DNA from: CAZGKW01 sp964526295
Lineage (GTDB): Bacteria; Planctomycetota; Phycisphaerae; FEN-1346
Length of the DNA: 19,926 nucleotides
Assembly (NCBI GenBank): GCA_964526295.1
Contig: CAZGKW010000064.1
Span: forward strand, 1-19,926
Direction: 5' to 3'
Shown here piece by piece: positions 1-7,100 of the stretch. Position 1 is the first letter of the stretch. Every line of letters starts with the position of its first letter. Below the pieces are notes generated by a model. It was given only the letters and a program-made list of their open reading frames with translations. It searched no databases and was not told the DNA's origin. Both the position numbers and the translations under genes were made by a program.

Positions 1-1
1 C

Positions 2-29
2 GCCGGGCGGCCCACCGTGGTCCGCCGGC
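2..29 (-). terminator. Imperfect GC hairpin after the last operon gene
   Basis: Directly downstream of the DUF4159 stop codon, the arms at 2-14 and 17-29 pair over GCCGG, CGG and CCA blocks with one bulge and one mismatch. It is well placed to end or protect the operon transcript. The window stops here, so a U-tract cannot be checked. Confidence 0.35.
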
Positions 30-1568
30 CTACTTCCGATACCCCTTCGTCTCCTCCAGGTAGTGGGTGAAGGCGTAGTAGATGATGTTGACGCCCATCT
101 GGAACGCTCCCTTGGCCATTTTCGGGTCGAGGCCCGAGTGGCCCGTCTTCCAGGCGTCGTTCAGGTCCCCCGGGTGGTAGAAGACGCACCAGCGGTCCTT
201 GTGCTTGATGCCGAGGGCCCGCCGGCCGCCGTGGTGCCACAGCGGCGGGGCCCCGTTCGGGAACCGGTAGGGCTGCTGGAAGATCGGGTCGTCGTCGGCG
301 ATGACGCGGAGGTCCCTGTCGGGGAACACGTCGCGGATGAAGGACCGGAAGCTCCGGTCCCAGCTCGTGCTGCCGCAGTCGGCCAGGAGCATCCCCCCGT
401 CCAGGCAGTACTCGCGGAGGACCTCGGCGTCGCGGCTGGAGATGCGGATGCGTCCCTCGCCGGTCATGTAGACGAAGGGCGGGGCGAAGCCCTTGTCGTA
501 CTTCTTGAGGAGCCGGATGGGGTGGGCCTCGGAGGCGCGGGCGGTCTTGAGGCCCGTCAGCTTCTGGAACTCCTCCAGAAAGTTCAGGTCGGCCCGGCTG
601 GCGGCGTCCATGCCGTCGTCCCACTCCTCGCCGCGGTACTGGAGGCGGATGAACCGGATGGGGTCGCGCCCGACGCCCTCGGGCCAGCCGCCTTCGGTGC
701 CGCCGCCTGCGCCCATCGCCCCGTGGACGGCGTTCGGGTCGGCGGCGTAGGTCAGGCGGGTGTCCTGCTCGACCTGTTCCTCGATGTCCGACTCGTCGAG
801 GTCGGGGAACTCGAAGTAGAAGATGGCGTTCGGGTTCAGGACGAACGTCCGGGGCTTTTTGCGCTTCCGCTTGACGAACTGGACGTGGGCCACCGAGGGC
901 GTGCCGCTGCCGTGCGGGACGCGGTAGGGCGAGACGCACCCCAGCATCTCCAGGAGGAGCGGCCCGGCCAGGACGAGGAGGTGGACGGCGACGCTCGAGA
1001 GGATGCTCTTTCGGTACCGCGGGTCGCGGCCGTGGGTGCGGAGGTCCTCGAGGATGCGGTCGCCCATGGTGGGCTCGCCGGGCGGTGGGCCGGCGTAGAG
1101 GGCGATGGTCGAGCCGCGCCACGAGACGACGTGCAGCAGGGCGAGAAGGGCGACGATGGGCCCCAGCGGCCAGAGCCAGGCGAAGCACTCGCCCCAGTAC
1201 CCGATGGGCAGGGCGCCGGGCCGGGCGGCGGCCACCGTCTTCAGGACCACGTACGCCGCCAGGACGATGAGCACGTACGCCGCCAGGAAGCCTTTGCGAA
1301 GGACCACGAGGCCCAGCGGCCGGCGCACCAGGCCCGCGACGGCCGTGGCCAGCATGACGCCCGCGCAGAGGGCCGCGACGACCGCGACGGCGGAGGCGAC
1401 CGCCGGGACGTGCCGTTCGAGGAACGGCCGGCCCGCCTCCGGGTAGCGGACGACGTAGTCGCGTATCCAGGCGGGGGCGAGGAGGGCGAGGTGGATGCCC
1501 GCGGCGGCGACGGCCCCCAGCGAGAGGGCGAAGAGCGTCGGCAAGGGATGGTAGCGGCGGCCGGCCAT
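30..1568 (-). CDS. Five-span membrane protein with C-terminal DUF4159 domain
   Basis: This is a 512-residue protein starting at ATG 1568, with a purine-rich AAGGGGG about 12 bases upstream. Hydrophobic helices are visible at about 10-33, 54-81, 91-113, 126-148 and 188-210. A basic stretch follows at 233-240, then an acidic linker at 255-270 and a Gly-rich stretch at 285-300. Residues about 303-505 match DUF4159, including GGMLLADCGS near 391-400, the RDVFPDR segment near 412-418, DDPIF near 426-430 and GDLNDAW near 467-473. The biochemical role of DUF4159 is not established, and a glutamine-amidotransferase-like or flavodoxin-like fold is only a suggestion. The fifth helix has S192 and H196 in the S-x3-H spacing of TonB and TolA helices. 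The gene is last in the exb run, 22 bases after the preceding gene, so I infer a partner of the ExbB/ExbD motor. Confidence 0.85.
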   Translation of the reverse strand: MAGRRYHPLPTLFALSLGAVAAAGIHLALLAPAWIRDYVVRYPEAGRPFLERHVPAVASAVAVVAALCAGVMLATAVAGLVRRPLGLVVLRKGFLAAYVLIVLAAYVVLKTVAAARPGALPIGYWGECFAWLWPLGPIVALLALLHVVSWRGSTIALYAGPPPGEPTMGDRILEDLRTHGRDPRYRKSILSSVAVHLLVLAGPLLLEMLGCVSPYRVPHGSGTPSVAHVQFVKRKRKKPRTFVLNPNAIFYFEFPDLDESDIEEQVEQDTRLTYAADPNAVHGAMGAGGGTEGGWPEGVGRDPIRFIRLQYRGEEWDDGMDAASRADLNFLEEFQKLTGLKTARASEAHPIRLLKKYDKGFAPPFVYMTGEGRIRISSRDAEVLREYCLDGGMLLADCGSTSWDRSFRSFIRDVFPDRDLRVIADDDPIFQQPYRFPNGAPPLWHHGGRRALGIKHKDRWCVFYHPGDLNDAWKTGHSGLDPKMAKGAFQMGVNIIYYAFTHYLEETKGYRK

Positions 1569-1590
1569 CGCGTGGGTTGGCCCCCTTCGC

Positions 1591-2022
1591 CTACGGAGTT
1601 TCGCCGGCGGGGCCGGTGGTCTCGTCGATGGAGAGTCCCGGCGTGGGCTCGGGGGGGACCTCGCCGGCCTGGGCCCGGCCGGTGGCCTCCCGGACGACGG
1701 GGTGGTCCCGGAGGCCCTCGGGGACGTTCTCGGTGCCGTCTGCGGCGGTGCTCGCCTTCGGGGCCGCCGGGCCGGGCGCAGTGGGGGCCCCTCGGGTGCG
1801 GGCGCCGGGCGACTCGGCCCCCGTCTCGGGGGGGGCGGCCGTCTCTACGGCCGGCGGCGGGGCGACCAGCCGGGCGATCGTGTCGATGCTCGTGGCGCCG
1901 ATCACCAGCAGGTGGAACCCGAGGGCGATCGCCAGGCCGATGACGAAGATCTTGATCCGGCGGAACCCGTAAATCAGCCGGTCGGGGTCGAGGCGCTGGA
2001 CGTCGTCGGGCGATTCGGTCAC
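1591..2022 (-). CDS. Short single-span TonB/TolA-like membrane protein
   Basis: This is a 143-residue protein with a GTG start at 2022, supported by AAGGA about 8 bases upstream. A cytosolic N-terminus of about 22 residues ends in basic GFRRIK. One membrane helix follows at about 24-43, with a buried histidine at H37, and then about 100 Pro/Ala/Gly/Glu-rich residues with no recognisable fold. This is the layout of the N-terminal part of TonB or TolA, and the buried His fits the helix of those transducers, although the usual Ser four residues earlier is Ala33. No TonB C-terminal domain is present. The gene lies 12 bases after the second exbD gene and 22 bases before the DUF4159 gene. I infer an accessory or stub transducer for this motor. 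A purely structural linker protein is equally possible. Confidence 0.7.
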   Translation of the reverse strand: MTESPDDVQRLDPDRLIYGFRRIKIFVIGLAIALGFHLLVIGATSIDTIARLVAPPPAVETAAPPETGAESPGARTRGAPTAPGPAAPKASTAADGTENVPEGLRDHPVVREATGRAQAGEVPPEPTPGLSIDETTGPAGETP

Positions 2023-2034
2023 GGCGGGTTCCTT

Positions 2035-2481
2035 TCAGTCGGCGGCAGTGGTTCCGCCGTCGGCGCCTTCGGGGCCGGGGATGCCGATGGCGGCGATGCG
2101 TCCGCCGGCCTCCGAGATCACCTCCAGGACGGGCTCGAAGACCTCGCGTGGGACGGCCCGGTCGCAGCGGAACCAGACGGTTCGCTGGAGGGGCGTCTCG
2201 GCGCGGGCGAGGGCCGCATCGAGGGCCGTCTCCAGGCCCGCTCCGGGGCCGACCTCGATGCCCTGGAAGAAGACCCGGTTCTCGTCGTCGATGGCCACCA
2301 CCAGGGCGGTCGGGTCGACCGTCCGCAGGTCGGCCGAGACGGGCGGCGTGAGCTGGATGCCCGTCTGCCCCATGTCGCCGATCAGGATGAAGAAGATGAT
2401 CATGAGGAAGGCGATGTCGCCCATGCTGACGAGGGGGACGAGCACGTGGGGGCGGCGGCGCTTTCGCCTGGGGCGGGCCAT
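2035..2481 (-). CDS. ExbD/TolR-family motor protein (second copy)
   Basis: This is a 148-residue ExbD/TolR-type protein starting at ATG 2481. It has a very basic cytosolic N-terminus (RPRRKRRRPH) and one transmembrane helix at about 19-36. That helix begins with the family signature MGDIAFLMIIFFIL, in which D22 is the proton-accepting aspartate position. A periplasmic domain of about 105 residues follows, ending in a segment typical of the family (REVFEPVLEVISEAGG, 112-127). ExbD works as a dimer inside an ExbB pentamer and passes proton flow to a transducer. Only 3 bases separate it from the first exbD gene, so the two are surely cotranslated. Its periplasmic part differs strongly from the first copy, being longer and ending in an Ala/Gly/Asp-rich tail. 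This suggests a mixed dimer or specialised subunits. Confidence 0.92.
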   Translation of the reverse strand: MARPRRKRRRPHVLVPLVSMGDIAFLMIIFFILIGDMGQTGIQLTPPVSADLRTVDPTALVVAIDDENRVFFQGIEVGPGAGLETALDAALARAETPLQRTVWFRCDRAVPREVFEPVLEVISEAGGRIAAIGIPGPEGADGGTTAAD

Positions 2482-2484
2482 GGG

Positions 2485-2889
2485 CTACTCTTCGCTCTCG
2501 CGGACGATGACGATTTCGCCGCCGGCGGCGTTGATGGCCGCCATGACCTGGAAGTAGGTCTCGTAGTCGACGCGGCCGGTGGCTTCGAGCATGACGATCC
2601 GCTCGTTGCCCTGTTTTTCACGGAGCTTCATGGCGGCTAAGTCGGCCCGGAGCTCCTCGACGCTGACGACCTCGTCGGCCAGGCGGACCTTGCCCTCGTG
2701 GATCTGGACGGTGGGGGTCTTCTCGGGCTCCTCCTCGCTCTTGCGGCCGGCGGGCATCTCCGTCTCGAAGCCCATCGTCTGGATCATGGCCATCGACAGG
2801 ATGAAGAAGATGATCATGAGGAACGCGATGTCGGCGAACGAGGCCGTCGGCACCTGGTCGCATCCGAACTTTCGCTGGCGGCGCGGCAC
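2485..2889 (-). CDS. ExbD/TolR-family motor protein (first copy)
   Basis: I place the start at GTG 2889 because a strong GGGAGGA lies six bases upstream and the product then begins MPRRQRKFG, a normal basic ExbD N-terminus. No ATG is available in a sensible position. The 134-residue product has one transmembrane helix at about 18-36 with the family signature ADIAFLMIIFFILSMAM, including the proton-carrying D20. A charged linker covers 42-58, and a periplasmic ExbD domain covers about 59-130 with a YFQVMAAINAAGGEIVIV ending (112-129). It should pair with the ExbB-like protein encoded upstream. The 98-base gap to that gene contains a hairpin, while the next exbD follows after 3 bases. The family assignment is secure. 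Whether the system is Exb-, Tol- or Mot-like in detail is not. Confidence 0.92.
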   Translation of the reverse strand: MPRRQRKFGCDQVPTASFADIAFLMIIFFILSMAMIQTMGFETEMPAGRKSEEEPEKTPTVQIHEGKVRLADEVVSVEELRADLAAMKLREKQGNERIVMLEATGRVDYETYFQVMAAINAAGGEIVIVRESEE

Positions 2890-2968
2890 GGCGTTCCTCC
2901 CGGTCCGACGACCCCCCTGGCGGCCCCCGACGGGCACCCCTTCGGCGCGGCGGTGACCCCCCAGTCCA

Positions 2969-2984
2969 CCCCCCGGAAGGGGGG
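2969..2984 (-). other. Intercistronic hairpin between exbB and exbD
   Basis: Six C residues at 2969-2974 face six G residues at 2979-2984 across the four bases GGAA, only three bases beyond the exbB stop. There is no T-run after it on the minus strand, so an ordinary intrinsic terminator is unlikely. It may slow exonucleases or give partial termination. Confidence 0.45.
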
Positions 2985-2987
2985 CGG

Positions 2988-3683
2988 TCAGGGCGCGTCT
3001 CGGGCGTCGGCCCCCGGTGTGTTCACCGGGGGCGAAATACCGCGGCGCGAACACACGCCGTGCACGAGATCGAGCAGCTCGGCCCGCATCTCCTCGATCT
3101 CCAGGTCGATCTTGTTCGCCATGCCCAGGAAGACGTTGTACGGGATAACGGCGGCCAGGGCGATCAGCAGGCCCGTGGCGGTGGTAATGAGGGCCTCCGA
3201 GAGGCCCAGCAGCACTTCCTGGCGGGTCGTCACCCCCCCGAGGAGCCCCTGGAAGGCCTGGATCATGCCCGTCACCGTGCCCGTCATGCCCAGCAGCGGC
3301 GCCGCGCTTCCGATGGTCGCCAGGACGGCGAAGCGTTTCTCGACGGCGCTCATGGCGTGCTGCTGGTAGTCCTCCATGGCCTCCCGCATGACGGCGGTCA
3401 GCCGCTCGGGCCGGTCCGCCAGGTCGCGGTGCTTGACGTAGGACTTGAGGCCCGCGAGGAGCACCGCCGAGACGGGTCCGGGCGTGTTGCTCGCGAGCAA
3501 GGCGGCCCGCTCGGCGTCGCCCTCCCGCAGGAGCGAGAGGACCTTGGCCCGCAGCGACCGCGTGTCGTGCTTGGCGTTCTGCCAGAAGGCCCACGCCCGG
3601 TCGATCAGCACGGCCAGGACGAGGAGGCTGCACACGAGCAGCGGGACCATCAGCGGGCCGCCCTGGAACAGCAGGTCAAGCAT
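2988..3683 (-). CDS. ExbB/TolQ/MotA-family proton channel protein
   Basis: This is a 231-residue protein starting at ATG 3683, with GGAAGGGA about ten bases upstream. Three membrane segments fit the ExbB/TolQ layout: about 10-32, 118-145 and 160-185, with a cytosolic domain between the first two. The family core is clear: PLLGMTGTVTGMIQAFQGL (129-147), then GLSEALITTATGLLIALAAVIPYN (160-183). Here E163, T135 and T168 sit where ExbB and TolQ carry their conserved polar residues. The protein should form the pentameric inner-membrane channel around an ExbD dimer. Its start overlaps the stop of the upstream gene by 8 bases, so it is probably translationally coupled. The last ten or so residues (PPVNTPGADA region) are encoded by a perfect palindrome and look appended to the normal family C-terminus. 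Confidence 0.93.
   Translation of the reverse strand: MLDLLFQGGPLMVPLLVCSLLVLAVLIDRAWAFWQNAKHDTRSLRAKVLSLLREGDAERAALLASNTPGPVSAVLLAGLKSYVKHRDLADRPERLTAVMREAMEDYQQHAMSAVEKRFAVLATIGSAAPLLGMTGTVTGMIQAFQGLLGGVTTRQEVLLGLSEALITTATGLLIALAAVIPYNVFLGMANKIDLEIEEMRAELLDLVHGVCSRRGISPPVNTPGADARDAP
3010..3033. repeat. Perfect palindrome in the 3' end of exbB
   Basis: The arm GCCCCCGGTG (3010-3019) is the exact reverse complement of 3024-3033 around the loop TGTT. A perfect 10-bp GC stem with a 4-base loop is the shape of REP-type elements. It lies inside coding sequence, 20 bases before the exbB stop codon. Confidence 0.6.
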
Positions 3684-4137
3684 CGTTTGTGTCCCTTCCG
3701 TGGATCTCGGCCAGCAGCCGCCAGGCCTCGTGCGGGGCCATGCGGAGGCGCCGCACGCGGGGCCCTCCCGCGGCCGCTTCGATCCCGGCGGATGCCGCTG
3801 GGCTCGATTGGACCCCGCCCCCCGCCGGGCCCGGCCCCAGGACCAGCTCGCCCGTCACGTGGTTGTACGTGCTGTCGCGGAGGGTGGCATACGGGGTCCG
3901 CTCGGCGTATGGGCGCGGGCCGTGGGCAAACAGGAGCAGCGCATCGTCCAGGGCCACCGCCCAGGCCCGCCGCCGCCCCAGCCAGCTCCCGACGTCCACC
4001 CGCGTGTCGGTCCGGACGATGGCCCAGACCGTTTCGTTCCGCACCAGCCCCGCCGCGAAGACGCCCGCCCGGCCCTTAAGCCGATCGAGCAGGTCCGTCC
4101 GCACGTCGACGGGCTCGGCGGCCGGCGGCGTACCCAT
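3676..4137 (-). CDS. Unknown soluble protein, possibly PH-like
   Basis: I do not recognise this family. From ATG 4137 the product is 153 residues, with no signal peptide and no membrane helix. A GTG at 4197 overlaps the stop of the giant gene and has GAGGGGGTGG upstream. It would add 20 low-complexity residues and is a real alternative start. Residues 37-102 look like a run of beta strands (WAIVRTDTRVDV, AWAVALDDALLLFAHG, the TPYATLRDSTYNH region, GELVLGP). A low-complexity Gly/Ala/Ser loop covers 103-126, and a strand plus helix (VRRLRMAPHEAWRLLAEIHG) closes the protein. A beta barrel capped by a final helix is the pattern of bacterial PH-like domains, but this is inference. Its end overlaps the exbB start by 8 bases, so it is likely cotranslated with the motor. 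A regulatory or scaffold role at the membrane is conceivable. Confidence 0.65.
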   Translation of the reverse strand: MGTPPAAEPVDVRTDLLDRLKGRAGVFAAGLVRNETVWAIVRTDTRVDVGSWLGRRRAWAVALDDALLLFAHGPRPYAERTPYATLRDSTYNHVTGELVLGPGPAGGGVQSSPAASAGIEAAAGGPRVRRLRMAPHEAWRLLAEIHGRDTNDA

Positions 4138-4193
4138 GCGGAACGTGCCGTGGGCCCCCTCGCTTCCGCCCGTCCGGGCTGCCTCGGCCCCCC

Positions 4194-7100
4194 TCACTCG
4201 GTATCCACCCCCTCGAACCGGGGGTCGGTGAGGCGCCCCCGGGCGAACTTGGCCCACTTCGTCGCCGGGTAGTCCCAGTGCAGCTTCTTGAACATGATGT
4301 AGGCGTTCATGAGGGCGTCCTTGCCCCCCGTGCGGGTCTCGGCCATCCGGACGTAGGCGTCGCCGCACCAGTACATCGCCTCGGCGGCCAGCTCCGGGTC
4401 GGCCCCCGGCCGCTCGGTCACTCGCCGGAACGTCTCGACGGCGTCCTCGTACTCGGCGGCCTGCATGAAGCACTGGGCCGAGAGGACCGTCGTCTTGTCG
4501 GCCAGGCGATGCTCGGGGAACCGCACGGCCAGCCGTCCGAAGACCTGCCCGGCCGTTCGGAACATGTCCTGCGACTGCATCACGACCTTTTCCCGCTCGA
4601 CGGGGTCCTCCTGGGCCTCGGCCTGCTCCTTGAACGCCTTGCCGCGGGTCAGGAAGTACTGGCCCAGCCGGCCGATCGTCTCGGCCACCAGCTCGTTGTC
4701 CGGGTAGCGGTAGGAGAGCTTGACGTACTCCTCGCAGGCCTGGTCGATCCGGCCCATCTGCTCGAAGACGAGGGCCTTCTTGAACTGGGCCTTCGGGGCG
4801 TAGATGCTGTCGGGGTACGTCGAGACGATGTCGCTGAACCGGTGGACCGCCTCCATAAAGTGCTCGTTGCGGGCGGTCTCGTTGACGGCGTCGTTGGCGA
4901 ACTCGAGGGCGAGGTTGGCCAGGAGATACTCGGCCTGGGCCCGTGCCTCGGCCCTGGGGAAGTCGCGGATGGCCTCCTGGAGGAGTTTCTTGCCCTGGTG
5001 GATCTCGCGGCGCGCCAGGGCCGCCTGGCCCAGCTCCCGGTGCCGCTTCGCCAGCTCGAAGTACGCCTCCGCGATGGTGAACTGGGTCTGCATGGCGATG
5101 GCGGGGTCCTTGAATCGCTTCGTAAACGGCGTGACGACGCCGTCGCTGCCCTTGTAGACCTCGCAGACCCGCATCAGTTCGGGGGCCTCGGGCCCCGGCC
5201 GGTACGTGGCCGAGATCCGGTCGCCGTAGGTGACCGGCAGGGCCAGAGAGTCGGCCTCTTCGGTCGGCTCGCCCCGGTAGACGACCTTCGCCAGCCTCTT
5301 GAAGACGCCGCTGTGGGAGAAGGTTTCGGTCAGCGAGACTCGCTGCGTCGTCCCGGAGGTGGTCCGGACGTCGATCTCGACGACGTCCTTGTCGTCGGAG
5401 GTGTCGCGGCTCGGGTCGATCAGGCGGAAGTAGGCCACCTCGCCCACGTAGACGCCGTCGAGCGTCTCCTGGTACTTGCGATCCATGATGTCGAAGAAGG
5501 GGTCGGCCGTCAGGACGGCCGTGCGGGTGGCCCAGTGGACCTCGCCCTCGGGGTCCGTCCAGCGGAGGGCCATGAAGATCCGGTCGTCGCCCTTGATCTT
5601 GAGGACGGATGGTCCCTCGGCTTCCTGCGTGATGCCCTCCACGGCCAACGACTCGTCCGGCAGCCTGCCCAGCTCCATCGGCACCGCGAAGGTGAACCGG
5701 CCGTCGTCCAGGGCGTCGAGGGCGTAGGGGTTGCTCCGGACGAGGACGGCCTTGTACCCCGGCGGGGCCTGGAGGCTGGGGGCGTTCGACGGCGTCGCCG
5801 TCAGGCGGATCGTCCCCGGCACCGTCAGGTCGAACGGGACCTCCGGCGAGGGGGCCTTGGCGGCCCGGCCCCGGGAGGTCTGGACGAACAGCTCCAGCTC
5901 GCTCTTGGGGCTCTTCGCCGCCGCCGGGAACAGCGCCTCGACCAGCAGCGGCAGGCCGATGAGCGCCGTCGCCGGCTCGTCGGGACGCGGCAGCTCGGGC
6001 CAGTTGGCGACGACCGTCCGCGTCACCGGCACGTGCTCGGTGGGGCCGGTGTCGGCCCGCCCCGGACGGGCCGGTGCGGCCTCGTCGCCGGGGGCCGTCT
6101 CTTCGGCGGCCAGCTCCTCGGTGGTCAGCGGGCGGCTCTCGAACGTGTAGGTCCGGACCTGGGGCGGCTCGTACCAGACCTGCTCGACGACGTGCGTCCG
6201 CGTCCAGGGGATGCCGGGGTCGGTGTTTTCCCGGTCGAGGTAGGTGATGATCACGTCGTCGCCGGGGGCGACGCGGACTTCGCTGTCGCGCTTCGGCTCG
6301 CCCTCGACGGGGAAGATGCCGCCCACGAAGACGCCGTCGTGCTCGCCGGTCTCCAGGGCCATGTGCTCGACGGGCTGGCCCTCGCTCGTTCGGACCTGGA
6401 ACCGGACGGTGTCGGGCTGCTTCGAGACGTCCATGTCCGGGTCGTTGATGAAGACGTTGATCTTATCGCCCGGTCCGAACCGCCGCATCGGGATGTAGTG
6501 GGCCCGCCGCTCGCCGTCCTTGGTGATGGTGTACTCGACGAAGGCGGCGCTCGTCTCGGCGTTGGAGTAGGTCGCCGTCAGGAACGCCTCGTGGTGCTCC
6601 TTGCCGCGGGTTAGGCAGGTCGGGTCCTCGTACGTGATGGTGACCTTGTCGCCCGGAACGAGCTCCAGGAGGCGGTTCTCGCGGAGGGTGAGGAAATCGT
6701 GCTCCGTGGGCAGGATCGCCTTGCCGGCGGCGTCCGTGAGGCCCATGCGGGTGATGCCCGGGGCGTCGGTCTCGAAGTCGATGAGGAGGAGGCGAACGAC
6801 GCGGGCCCGCATGCCGTCGGGGAAGGCGATCGTGAACGACGTGTCGTCCTTCTCCGCCGTCACCGTGGCCGGCTCGCGCGCCAGGGCCTCGCGGATCTCG
6901 GGGTGCCTCTCGGGGTCGAACATCCCGGCCGGACAGGCCACGAGGTACGGCGGCTCAGGCGTGTCGCAGAGGACCTGGAACTCGGGCGAGGCCCCCCGCG
7001 ACGCCGTCACGAAGACCTCGATGACGTGGACGCCCTTGCCGAGGGAGGTCTTTACTTCGGGCATCGGCGGAGCGTCGCCCGCCTCGGCGCCACGTGAGCG

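Noticed and set aside
63..1943. A 626-codon plus-strand open frame
   Set aside because: It runs antisense to the DUF4159 and TonB-like genes, is rich in Arg, Gly, Val and Glu, shows no domain, and arises from GC-rich third positions of the true genes.
4278..6614. A 778-codon plus-strand open frame
   Set aside because: It is the antisense shadow of the C-terminal part of the giant TPR gene. Composition is skewed and no family motif or ribosome site is visible.
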